From the NCBI GenBank assembly GCA_947846985.1, contig CANTUZ010000004.1:56521672-56585671 (forward strand): a stretch of DNA of 64,000 bases, written 5' to 3'. The first letter of the stretch is position 1, and each line of letters begins with the position of its first letter. The notes beneath the pieces are model-generated. The model was not told the origin of the DNA and did not search any database. It saw nothing but the letters and a program-made list of their open reading frames with translations. This document shows, piece after piece, positions 1 through 12,335 of this stretch. The stretch is from Fratercula arctica (taxonomy: Eukaryota > Chordata > Aves > Charadriiformes > Alcidae). The position numbers and the translations under genes were made by a program.

Positions 1-2891
1 TTCCAGATAGCTTTGTAACTCCACAGAACATTTTCATTTCACAGTGAATGAACCGAACACGTGCAGCAGCAGTTAGAAACCAGAAATAAATCCCACACAG
101 ATTGACCAGTCTGTTCTCCGTGGACCACCAACAAATTCTCTCTGAATTTCTGAATGTTCTGTATTTCGACTTTGTGAATTGCTGCCTAGACAACACAGAG
201 TTTGATGACTTTTCTGTTTATGTCCAGTAGGAAGGTTGACATTTACTCCAAATGAAACCAGGCCTGGAATCGATAAAAATAATATAATATGGCCAAGTTT
301 TCAGAAAGATAGGGCTTTTGAGGAAAAAGTTTGTGAGTGGTCGCTATCACAGTCAGGGCTACATGAGCACTGACTCTCATCCAGTTTCGCCTTTCCTCCA
401 CTTTATTTGTTAGAGTGTGTTATGTTATGATAGTCAGTATCTCCAAAAATAAATAAGACTCTTACATCTTTCGGCTTCCAGAAGTGTCCGTTCTGACTAA
501 CAAAGTGATGCAGAGAGGAAGGAAGTATCAGGTCCCTTACACAAAGGAGTTTCCTAGAAGAAAATTTTTGCATTTAATTTCAAGATCCTTCAGCAAGGAT
601 ACTCATTTCCCCATTTAAATCATGGAAAGAGAGAAGAAAATGCTTAAGCTTAGCAAATCAATGCTACAACTTAAAATCTGGCAGTGCTAGTCTTCCTGTT
701 TCCCAGGGGAGGATTAATTTGCTTCTTTTTACTCTTTGCTCCTTATTATTTCAATTGGAGGATATAAAAGTGCTATTGAGAGTTTTTAAGGATAAACACT
801 ATATGTGGTAACTGCTTAAAATAGGAATAAAATTTATTGGGAGCGTAGACATTTTTATCACATTAATGTGACCTATTAATGATAAGGAAATTTCCTTCAT
901 CTAATGAGCTCTATGTTTATAAATGTAACAAGAGAGGATGTTTTAATTCTTACCATAAACCTAAGGAAGTTAAAATCTTAACCCCAAGGTACTTAATATA
1001 TTTGATCCTGCGTTTAAAAAGAATGTTGTTAACATTTATATTGTTTTTGTTACCTACAACATGGACATCAGATATTTAAATATTCATTTCATTTTATAGA
1101 TAAGATTTTAACAGATATTTCAAAGAAACCTTCATGTAATCAAAATGAGATAAAATCATACATGCTATAAAAGGAAAGGCTGCAAATCTCACTATTAACA
1201 TAATACATAGAATTACACATGATCAGAAAATCAGTCTTATAATTTGAACATATCGAAAAAATCAGATACAGTTTATTTGACTGTATTAATTTAATAGAGG
1301 CAAATAAAAACATGGCTCAGCCATTATCCCTTTCTGCCAATGTTTTTTACTACTTTTTTTAGTACAGTTTTCAGTATAGTTTTTTATTAAAACCAAAATG
1401 TTCACCAGAGTTGAAAGAGTGCCCACAGTCCATATGGAAAAGGTAGAGTTTGATGACTGGTGCTTGGAGGTTCACACTTTATACCAGTCAAGAAGAACTA
1501 TTAGGTATGTCTCAAAGTTTCTTTAAAATACTAATTATTAATCACTTTGCTACAGTAAGGATGTGTTCAAGGGCCCTGGTCATCTCTTACATGACCAAGG
1601 CTGTGCCCAAGACATGATGAAAATGTAGACAGCTCCTCTCAAAGGTCCTGACACGTTTTCATGATGCACCCGTACATTTAGGGGGTTTGGCTTGGCTGAG
1701 AAGTGCAGGATGAGGTGATGAACAGATTTCCCAGCTAAAGCAAGGGGAACCTCGTTAAAACAGGAGAATTTGTGGCAGGAGAGACATCTGAGATATGACC
1801 AAGTACCCATTTCCACATTTCTAAGGTGACTCTCCATCATCTCAGGCCTTTAAATCATGTCCTCTAGTATTTCAAATGTATGAATATCTGAAAAGTCTAC
1901 CATTGGTAACTACTGAGCTGCATGCTCCTAGAATTACTTTACTAGTTACCTCAACTGGAGTTTAAAACCAGCTCCTGCATTGTTGCATGAGTTAAAGTTA
2001 CATCTAAGCCTATAATGCCATCGTGCTTTCCAGGAAACCCTCAGAAACTGGAGCAGAAATTTCTTCTGCCAAAAAAGAACCACTTCATAGTCAGGAATCA
2101 TGCCAGGTCACTGATGTTCGCTGGCATTGATAAAGTGTACTAGGGAATAAGTAAAGCAAAGAATATAAACTTTTAAAAAATGTAATGTCATATCCCCCCA
2201 TTCAAAATCTCTTCCTCAACAGAGAATACAGGCCAGATTTTTAATATATTTCACGATTCTCTCTCCACTTAAAAGATAAGATTTCACACTTCTCCCGATG
2301 CCACTTCTGACACAGCAAACCTTTTTTCTGCAAGAGCCTGTCAGACTAAATGAATGATACATTTAACCATCCACAGCAATTAAAGTGCATGGCCTGAAAC
2401 CAAAATTTTCTGTATTTCAGATGCAAATATTTGTATAATTTAAAAAAAAAAATCCTTATGAGTCAAAGTTTTATAAACAACTGGAAAAAATGATTGAAGA
2501 GAATGTTTTATTTTTAATTCAAAGTCCAAATAAAGAATAAGTATACTTTACCTTTCTCTATAAGTGTATCTCAGCCATCTGTTAAAAAATCAAGTTCAAT
2601 AGTAATTGGCAGTATAAGAATCGCATTCCTTCTGCCCTTTGCTCAGGCACGATGCCACATAAGTTTGATGCCATAAAATTTAATTTTTTCATTTTGAATG
2701 ATTTACAGTGGAGCAGAACCTATAAATCAGAACAGTAACAGGGGTTATGAATAGGGATGTATGTTTTTCCAAAATGTCTAAATGAAATATTTTGAAACAT
2801 GGTAAAAGAACTGCACAGTTCTCCACCTGGCAGCCATAATTGAAGTTAATAACACTTGTTTAGACATAAGGAAACTCTTTGACACCTAGAC

Positions 2892-2903
2892 TTTTTTTTT
2901 TTT
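2892..2903 (-). repeat. T12 homopolymer
   Basis: Twelve T on the + strand; simple repeat. Confidence 0.9.
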
Positions 2904-3104
2904 ATTTAATAAAATGATCAAACAATCATCATCTAGTCTTAAGAAATCAAAGTAGTTAGTTCTGGCAATATGTTATGTGAAGGTAGCCTTACTTTCAGCT
3001 ATGTTTCCAACTGTGTCTAATAATTTTGAAAATACACACCAATTCCTTAGCACAATCCCCTATTTTAATCATACACCAAATTGTAAATCCTACTGCAGCA
3101 CTTA

Positions 3105-3133
3105 GGAGCCATTATGGAGCCATTACCATAATG
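3105..3133. repeat. 11-bp tandem duplication forming a hairpin
   Basis: GGAGCCATTAT (3105-3115) is repeated as GGAGCCATTAC (3116-3126). CATTATGG (3110-3117) and CCATAATG (3126-3133) are perfect inverted arms with an 8-base loop. Confidence 0.85.
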
Positions 3134-5589
3134 CCAGTGACAGACGATATGAAACACATCGTATGAAGAGGCTTTGATAACCTCAGTAAGTATTATTGAT
3201 TTTGCAGCATTTCAGATGCATGCTTAGACTTTCCAGACTCTCTCTTGCATATGTCACAGCTGGCAGCTGATGGGATACGAGTGCTTATTTCTCCACAGTC
3301 AATTGCACCAAGCCTTGTAATATTACTGTTCTTGTCCTTGATGGCATTCAGAAAATGTAACCCCATAACTGAACACAGTTTCTTCGTTCAAGAAATAGTC
3401 ATTCTTAAAGAGAATGAAACCAAACTAGTAAGTTTTGAAATCTCCTAAAAAGGAGGGCTGAACAGCAGAGCCCTGTAAAAGCATTGAATCACTTTGTTCA
3501 CTCACTAATTCATTCTGGGCCTGGATTTCCAGTGTTCTAGACGAACCTAAGGGCAAGGGTGCAGAAAGACGTTTCACTTGCCATAACTCTTGCCTTCTGG
3601 TCTTGAAGTTTCAGCCCACCAGACTTGCTCACTCCTGCAAGCCATGAAATACTTTGTCATTACTCCTAGCAGCCTTCTATGACCTCTGGTTGGGTTTTGG
3701 GTAGGAGAACATCTAGGTCTTTTGTTATCTGCCCTTTTATCTCCTGTTTCCTCGAGAACCAGAAGAGAAGCACATTTGCAGGCAGTCCTGTGGTGGAAAG
3801 CTGCTTACTTCCAACCACTGATTCCACAGTAGGAGGGAGAAATTTTCTAGACCACCACAGCACTGCTGAATAAAATCTTGAGGAACAGACACCTCACGAA
3901 TGAGGCTGGCTTGGTAAAGAAGGACTTATCCTCATATTTGAACTTTAGGCTCTTGTAGCACACTATGCGGTTGCAATGGTGTACCTCTCCAGCCCCCACA
4001 GTTAGGCTGGGGCCACATCAACCTCTTTTTGAATGCCCCATCTTCATATCATGTGGGCTTAAAATTCTTACTGTGAAGAATAATACTACTTTTCCTTGAT
4101 CATCATCAAATATTCATTACTTAAATGCTTTACAGACTACACCAATTAAATCTAAGGTGAGACTTTAAAGAGCTTAATTTAGAATAAATGTCTTGCCTTC
4201 ATTAAAATCCAGCTTATTTCTAGGCAACTTTGTGTCAGTTGGGAGCAAAGTAAGCTAACCATTCACTCAATCAGAAATGTGTATGCTCACGTAGGAATTT
4301 GCATTAAATGCAGGTAGTTAAATTGTTGCAGGCTTATGTGTCTGCAAAGCCTGAAGCACTTTTTTACAGTAGATGTCCACATGAATGCGACTTACAATCA
4401 TCAACATCGATGACCGAGGACCATCATAAGCTTTTTTAAAAGTGTTGTAAAGAATCTGACCCTGCATGGATTGTTCAGATAAAATTCCTGTGGATTTTAG
4501 GGGAAACCAGGATCTGCAGCATCCTGGCAGCCCACGTAGGTGCACAGCAACATGAAAACCCAGCAGATGATGATGTCATCCACCAGGGTCTGCCCTTATA
4601 AACCCAGGAAATACCAATCAATTTATATCTCATCATCTTAACCCTGAGCTTCTAGGTAATGGTTTTACCCCGTATTCCCTCCTTTTCCAAAATGTTGTCC
4701 TGTTCCCTCTTAACTTGATTTACTCTACTTATTTCAGCTGCTGACTTTGGCACTTTATTCCCAGCTCTAACCAACCACAGCATAAAGACATATCCCATAG
4801 CTGCTCCGGTGCAGAGCGGCAGAGAACTCATTCACATCAGTTCCAGCTCAGGTGAATAGGCTTGTCCTTGTGAACTGCATTAGAAAGATGTAACAAACAG
4901 CCTCAGACCCCACAGGCACAGATGCCCACACCTGCTAAGCCCAGGGTAGAAAAAAAAAGGCTAAAATACTATCAACACTTTATTCAGTATTTGGTTTAGC
5001 TGTTTTATGTGGAAGCAAAACCAATCAAAGGGAAAAGGCAGATTTCGTAACCTCACAACCCAAACAGTGCACTTGCGTGTGGCGGAGGGAAGTCCTGCAT
5101 TTTGTCACTTAAAAGCTTCTCTAAAATTTTATACATTTTTCACCCAAAAATCAAACACCTAGTGCATGTGCATAAAAGTCACAGTCAGATTCCTCAGCTG
5201 GGCAAGTGAAGCCTTTTTTTGTTTGTTTTTCCAATTTCAACTACAGAAAACTCCTCCTGGTATAATTCACTTCAAAGGCTAAAATTTGTTCCAGTGATAA
5301 TTACTGAATTTATGTGTATTTAGAACCCAGTACTTAAATAAAACAGCTACGTTGGGTGATTATATATAAACACTGTGCCAATTTCTTTCAATAGGAATGT
5401 AGTAAATTACTACTGATTACACAAATACTGATTAAAATTTGAAGGCAAATAAATAACGAAGAGGGATGTTATTTATTTGTCCAAATGCTCTTAAGAGTGC
5501 AGCCATGCCAAGCACAACTTCCAATGAAAGCAGAGGATGGAAATACAGCCTTATGCTGGTGGATGGCCTGGACTGAATCATGAAGACAG

Positions 5590-5601
5590 CAGCGATCGCT
5601 G
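5590..5601. repeat. 12-bp perfect palindrome with two CpGs
   Basis: CAGCGATCGCTG includes the rare octamer GCGATCGC, unusual in CpG-poor DNA. Confidence 0.85.
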
Positions 5602-8372
5602 GTTTAAGGTTTGCTCTGTCTCTCTGATTTTCCTCATTACCTCTATAGCAGCTGAGCTCATACCAGGAAAATTCTGACATTAACATTGCGCTTGAAGTTC
5701 TTGCTCAACATACTGGGGTTTTCCTTTTGTGCAAGCTGATAGAAAAGTGAAGATGCAAACTGTTAAGTCAAGGGAAATATTCTCAAATCTTATGTATTGC
5801 TTCCCCATGCAACACCTGCAAGTACCTTCTAAAATCTTTGAATCCAAATGAAAGTCGGTCTCTGGAAATGGTTAATTCATCTCCTAAATACTGCCTTCAA
5901 CCTCTTTCACAAGGAAGGATATTGACACTCGCATAAGTTCTGCCTAGGAGAAGGCAGAAAATTATGATTTAGATGCTCAAAAATGAAAATTCCATTTAAA
6001 CCAACCTGAACCAGAGAAGAGTGTGGTAATAATAGTTAACATGCACAGAGAATAAAATTACTGCAGTTCCATGCAATTCATAGTCTAGGCTCTTAAGTGG
6101 CACAGGTCAGCACAACTGCATTGAAAGCAGGGACATCGGGTGATTTACATGAGCTGATGTTTTCTGAGCTGAAGCAGTTGAAATAATACTGTTGCAAAAA
6201 AAAGCTGGGATCCTGGACTGATACACAGCTGGATGTGGATGTTTTACGCAGCGTCTCTGCATCAGCTATGAAATTTAGCTTTGTGAACATGTCATAAGCA
6301 ACAATGGCCCTTATAGGGCTGTTAAACTCTAGAGAGCATTTCTGTATACCTTTCTATACCAACATTCTCTCATGTAACCTCAAAGCAAGGTTTTATTGTG
6401 CTACACACCATAGGTGCATCTCTTCTCAGGTATAGTCCCATTATGTCCATCCTGTGCCCTTTTAAAAGCAATTTAAAAAAGAGTTCAGAGCTCCAAGCCA
6501 GAAGAAATAGGTACAGGCATTTTTACGTTCATCTCTCTAATGGTTATTTTTCTTTTTTTTTAATTAAATTTTTCAATTGAATAATCCAGAACACTCTAAT
6601 TTCTTTTGGCAATTGAGGAAGAAAAGCTACACCAGATGAGAACCTGTGGTTTAGACACTGACACCAAATTTCATTCACAGATTTTCATGCAGATTTTTAT
6701 TAGAAACAGCACACATCTTGAAAGGAGCTGCTCCTGCCTATCAGCCATAGAACAGTTAGGTTCAACTCGTACAAGAGAAACCTTTCACTTTCACACATGC
6801 TTAATACAGATATATCTAATAAACCCACAGACATTGCAGAAGCAAAATCTTCACTGATCACAAAGGAAATTTATACACATGTATACAGACTCTAATTACC
6901 AGATGTGGCCATTAAAACCTGGAATTACGTATTTGCTACTTCACATGAACTACACTAAAGTTACCACATACAATTTCTTTACTCTTCTATACTGTTTTTT
7001 CATTCCACCAAGTATACTGGATTAACAGAAACAACCTTAATGTTCCAACAACAGAACTTAAAACAGAATGGAAGATTTAACTGAGAACTAAAAGACTAAT
7101 CTCTATCTGCTACTTCCCCTTAAATACTTCAGTGACCAGGTATATTAATCTCTTCTTTAAAATCTGTAGGAAAAATAAAACATTAAGTCCAATTTCTGCA
7201 GTATTTTACACGGTTTTCAGCCCTGGAAGTACTCACCATCCCTGATTTTTAACTACGTCATTACTTAATCAAAATATTTTAAACATAGTAGTAGGAATAA
7301 AGAGAACTAAACTGAAATGTTATGGTCTCTAGCTTTTCTGTAGCCCTCTTTGTCTCTTATTTGAAAAAAAATTACTATGGTACAATGCAGATAACAAAAA
7401 TATGATGTCATTGGGGAAACATATGCTTATTTTTAAAGATTCTGCTGGGAGTCCTCTGTATATGTAGAACTGCTCTAACTGAAACTCGGGTTTTGTCCAG
7501 TTGATTTCTTGCAAACCATAAAACAGATTTCACTTGTCTCTGGTGTTATTTGTAGAAATATGCTATCAGTGAGATCAGAAAACTATTATACATTCTCTTT
7601 TTTAAACATGTCCCAATAAGCAGTCTGTTATATTTCTGGTAGTGCAGCATATTAAGTTACCTTTTAAGTTCCTGCCAGTTGGGAGCTCCTTCATTCAAAG
7701 TAGAACCCCAGTTTAGCTTCAGGCTAGAACTTAGCAATAATCATGTTATTTTAAGGATCTAATTTAGACTTTCTATAAATTCAAAGTGTTGAGTTAACCA
7801 TGTTCTGTTTATTTGTGGAATATTTTCTGACACCTTGTTACACAACTAATCTACAACCTCAGTTTTGACCCTGGTCCTAAGAATAGAGGCCTGACATACA
7901 TAGCCCATGCCACCTGTAGCATAATGTATTCTTTTGCTCTTATCCCACTCATAGATACCAGTTTCCTGAAACAAAAATGGTCAGGCTGAAAATCAGCTAT
8001 TCAACACTGCCAGTAGAAACAAAAATGTACAGAAGCGTAAACAAGAGAAAAGAATGGATGAAAGAAACCATTAACAGCCACCCACATCTAAAGGCTCCAA
8101 CCCTATTTAAGTGAGTAAGGGTTTTGTCTTAGGCTTCAAGTGGGCCAGAATTCAACAACAACCAAAGGCAAATTGGGATCTGCATTGCACCCTGCCTGAA
8201 TGATCTTACCAGTAGCTCCTGCAGTCAGGGGTTATGGACTCCTGCCACATGCACGACCTTCAGCCCTTTCCTTGTTTCAAACAAGAGAAAAAAAACAAAC
8301 AAGTGAAAATCCAGTTCATCCCCTCAGTAACATAACAGACCCTTATTTAAATGCAGACAATGCATAAATATT

Positions 8373-8389
8373 AAAAAAAAAAAAAAAAA
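8373..8389 (+). repeat. A17 homopolymer
   Basis: Seventeen A in AT-rich DNA; no retrocopy is visible upstream. Confidence 0.95.
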
Positions 8390-8739
8390 CCAAAATGAAG
8401 GATTATGGAAATGATTGCATAGTGAATAAAAATAATTCAGAGATTTTTTTTCCCTGCATTACTATTATCATCGATAATATTTGCGCTTTTATTTTTTCCA
8501 AATAGTGTATCCCAGTCCAAACAGCAGAGATTAATGGCCCTATCTTTCCAGTGAGATCCAACCTCAGCTGATGTTTTTGCAGTAAGCAACGATACTAACA
8601 GATACAGGAACAGTACATAAAGTCTGCCCTGCTTTAACAGTTTCTTTTCATCAGACATTTTGGCAAAACTACTTAGTACCCAACATCCTGGTTGCGCTTT
8701 GTGATGCTATCAAACAGGTACAACTAAGTTTCAATATAG

Positions 8740-8760
8740 ATTATTTTTTAAAAAAATAAT
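8740..8760. repeat. AT palindrome
   Basis: ATTATTTTTT and AAAAAATAAT flank one base. Perfect 10-bp arms; low complexity. Confidence 0.85.
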
Positions 8761-10140
8761 TGTAGATATTGTAAATAGCAACTAAAAGTTAATGCGTACA
8801 ATGTACTAGTAATTATCGTACAATGGATGCAAATGAGGTACTAATTATGGTGTGCTTTAAGATCATCCAGAAAATAAAAAAAACCCTCTCCAATCAGGAG
8901 TGAATCTTAATCTCTTCATCCCCTTTAGCTGCTTCACTAAAACCCATTCCCTTTGACTTTGTAGTGAACTATCTAATATTTCATTTTCATTTCAGCTAGA
9001 GCCACTGAGAGATCTGCATGAAAAAGAAAACTGTTCAAACTAAGTAGCAGATCAATATTTGTCCATCAGGAAAAGGAAATAATCAAAGCCACCCCCACCT
9101 AGGGTACCCTAGTGCAGTACAGTATGGACATAATAATGTATGGCAGCTTTTGTACATACGCGACAAATGAAGCAAGATCTGATGAATTGTCCAGCAGTTT
9201 TCAAATGGTCTGTAATTACCCTTACATGTCACTCCATTAGTTGTTAGCTCCTGAACTTGCCACTTAGAAAAATTACTTGCGATTTGCTAAGTAATAAATA
9301 TGCATTTCTATTCAACAGAAAAGTTTCCATCTCCCAAACCTTGAAACATGTGCAGAGCCTCAGATCCTATTATTACTTCTAGATTAGGATTCTCTGTCTG
9401 TAACTCAACAGTCACAAATTTTAGCAGTAATTCAGAAATGCAGAGAGAAAGCTCAGACAAATTTACCTGGAAGACCAGTGCAGTAAAATTTGATCTCATA
9501 AGGATTCCTAGCTTCAAGTTCAGAGAAAGCCAAGCATGGGACACTGTTCTGGGATTAAAACTTTCAAATGTTTTATTCAGACCCAGCCCAAATGAACCTT
9601 TGGCATTTTGAGATGTATTTATCTCCAAATCTGAATGACCCAGTTCAGCTGTTTGAGAAGCCCTGTGCTTTTTAGAAAGCATCCTTGCTTGGAAAGCACA
9701 TCCTTTGCCTGATTCGCAAGTCAGAGAAGAGAATTCAGGATATATTTCACCTCATCTGAAGACTGTTCCAGGGGAGAGAGTGTTTCCCCAGGGTTTGCAC
9801 CATCTCTGACAGTCACAGCAGCACCAATCTTCCTGGTACTGACTGTGAGGACTTCAACAACAGACACATACACCAAGAAAGCATTTCCCTAGTTTTTCAG
9901 GTAAGGAAGTAAGGCTTTGAGTTGTCTATTAATTCACTTAACACCAGGTCTGAGGTTAGTGTCCTCGGTTATCTCCATTCAGCAGACAGACAATTTTGGA
10001 GCACGGTTCAAACCTTCCCACAGCCTTGACTGTTCTGTCTATGCTGTCTCTACACTGAGAACTGAAAAACTTGTGTGTGCCCAGGCTCCTAGCTTAGGCA
10101 CCTTATTTAGGTGTATAGAGCTGGAGTAGACAAACATGTG

Positions 10141-10262
10141 CCTCAGAGGTCAAATGAGTTGCCCAGGGTGGTATAGGCGGTCTGGACAAGACCAGAAATG
10201 GAAACAAGCTGGTAAATCCTGGCTGTCTTGTAGTAAATGGTTTAGAGTCAGGATTTCGTCCC
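10141..10262 (-). mobile_element. Possible MIR-type SINE relic, minus strand
   Basis: CTCAGAGGTCAAATGAGTTG followed by CCCAGGGT resembles the reversed MIR block that normally reads CAGAGAGGTTAAGTAACTTG then CCCAAGGTCACAC. A loose match continues through GGTAAATCCTGGCTGTCTTG and TTTAGAGTC. It is weaker than the copy at 29978-30082. Confidence 0.42.
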
Positions 10263-11122
10263 AATTCTGTACATTAGACACATGACCAGTTTCACTATTT
10301 TGGATATTGTGCACTGCAGGTGCAGTCCTGAAGCCTCAGCACCAAACGCTGCGCAGAAGTTCTCAGGCTTGAGAGTGCTTTGTGTAACACTGTACTTGAA
10401 ATAAAAACTGTCCGAGTGTCACAGACCATGAAAAATCTGCTGAAGGGTTGGGCTTTCTTCTGATGTGCCCCTACTACAAAACACTTGCACATCAGTATCT
10501 TCACCTGAAAAAGCAATGAATAAAATCTACAATAAAAAATAAATAAATGAAAATAAAGCCCATGACTTTAACACAAACGTTTTTTCTTCAAAAAAGTCAG
10601 CAAGAATGCCATGAAGTTCAGTACAGCTTTGTTGATTATTGTTTGTTTTACATGAAAGATGCTTAAGTACCCTTACGGTGAATAACGACCTAAAATTGAT
10701 AAAGCACAATGAACAGCGGCTGTAAACTGTGCCCGAGCAGGGCAGTCGTACTCAGCCTCTACTCTGGAACGCTGGAGCCCAAGCAAGGATCTTTATTTGT
10801 GAAACGGTTTATGTGACCAGGGCAATCTGACATTTTAATGATCTAGCAGGTAGATTTTTGCTTCAGTTGTGAAAATGGGTTTTTTGGAGAGTGGTTACAG
10901 CAGCCCAGGAACAGCTGCTCCTTGGGGCTATAGGAAAGCTTTTATTCTGCAGGCTGGCCTCCTTTCAGTGAGGCCCTCTCTTTAACCTGCAGGGATCATG
11001 CAGGAAACATAAAAGTTACTGAGGCCTTGCTGACCTTGTCAAGGCCACGTGTGGGAATTTTTAAAGTTTGAGTTGCTTCAAAATTATAGCAATTACTAGA
11101 AATATTCCAGGAAAAAAGGACC

Positions 11123-11137
11123 TTTTTTTTTTTTTTT
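11123..11137 (-). repeat. T15 homopolymer
   Basis: Fifteen T on the + strand, poly(A) on the minus strand. No minus-strand retrocopy is recognised next to it. Confidence 0.9.
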
Positions 11138-11219
11138 CTTCTGCCAGTTCAGATTTCCCAACTGAAATTGTCATTTTCATCTGCTAGTCCTTTAAAAAAA
11201 TAGAATTATAGACGCTTCT

Positions 11220-11480
11220 TAGTCACTGGATAACAGATGTTACAAAACACTGTGGCACTCAGTCATAATTAAGTCAGGCCTAATATGCGTCTGTCAGAAA
11301 CCATTGACCTTTGCTGATGATGGTAGGGAAAAGGCTTTGATACTCTACCACACATTTAAGGATTTTTGAAGGAAAAATGTCAAAGGTTTGGGTGTTCTGG
11401 CAGGAAATTACCTCTTGCGTTCCTAATGACAAATGTTTTTAGCTTAATCTAAGTAAACAATGAAATGGTGATACTTCAGT
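11220..11480. promoter_or_regulatory. Candidate enhancer-like block (nuclear-receptor and forkhead motifs)
   Basis: Within 260 bp are TGACCTTTG (11305-11313), TCAAAGGT (11380-11387) and GTAAACAA (11453-11460), consensus-like for nuclear receptors/TCF and forkhead factors. TCATAATTAAGTCAGG lies upstream. Motif matches of this length are common by chance, so this is only a suggestion. Confidence 0.18.
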
Positions 11481-12189
11481 TGGGATTTCTAATCCAAAAT
11501 ATCATCTTTCCTATGCTTCCCTAGCAAGGAATCAAGGAATTGTAGAACTTAAAGAATTTTTAAGGTGACAATCTGTCAGAGCAAAGGAATAAAAACTCCT
11601 AATGCAATTCACAGCTTTCACCTACAGAATGTGGCAATAAAGAAAAACTTGGAATAAAAAGAACGTTGTTTTCAAACAGAATTTAAAGACATGACTTACC
11701 TGAAATATTGTGGACACCTCAAGGACTGGGTACCCACAAAGCTGTTTGGAAAAGGATCAGTAGCTCAGCAATAGTCAACTTTTTGAAACTCAGTCTCCTA
11801 CCTCAACTTTTGGAATAAACTGGTTATCAGGTGCCTGCTAGGGATCCTTGTTCGCAAAGTCAAGACAGTGAGCTAGAGCTACCTTGAATGTACAGCAAGC
11901 TAAAAGATCTGATCCTGTAGGATGAGGCATTATACGAGCAAATGCCTGTGAGGACTGGGAGATGGGCAGCTCAAGAGGAGAAAGCAGCAGAAAGAACCGC
12001 TACCCAATGGCTGCAGCACTAACCTAACATCTCTGCAATCTCAGCTTCAGTTTCCTGCCTGACCCAGGCTCCTGGTGTTTTCTTGGCCAAAAAAATTTCA
12101 GCACAGATCACAGAGGTTCCCAGGTGTACAGGCATCCAAGTCCCACTGATATCAGCATAAATGAAGGATTTACACCATGAAATTTCCTT

Positions 12190-12335
12190 ATGAGCCCAGG
12201 CTCTAATATCTCCCTGCCTCAGCTCTCTACATATAAAATGGTAGCAATATTCCCTTTCCTCGGGGAAGCTTAGCGAGAATTAATGAGTTAAGGATGATGA
12301 AGATGTAAGGGAGAGTATTAAATGCTTTCAACAGA
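12190..12335 (+). mobile_element. MIR/CORE-SINE relic, plus strand
   Basis: The order CTGCCTCAG, TACATATAAAATGGTAGCAA, TATTCCCTTTCCTC, GGGGAAGCTTAGCGAGAATT, AATGAGTTAA and GATGTAAGG tracks the MIR middle section (CCTCAGTTTCCTCATCTGTA, AAATGGGGATAATA, CTACCTC, TTGTGAGGATTAAATGAGTT, ATGTAAAG). The tRNA-like 5' part is missing or too decayed to follow, and the 3' tail fades near 12335. Family assignment rests on recall, so a chance AT-rich match cannot be fully excluded. Confidence 0.55.

Larger units (their letters stand above)
1..10140. other. Noncoding DNA, no gene seen
   Basis: AT-rich unique-looking sequence with the simple repeats and short palindromes listed. The longest open frame is 124 codons on the minus strand (9308-9682) and shows no domain, signal peptide or splice context. 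I see no RNA gene and no recognisable mobile element. Confidence 0.8.
10263..12189. other. Noncoding DNA between two SINE relics
   Basis: Open frames stay below 75 codons. It includes the motif cluster noted at 11220-11480 and one T15 run. Confidence 0.8.

Noticed and set aside
9308..9682. 124-codon minus-strand frame
   Set aside because: The opposite strand is also open here, and no motif is visible.
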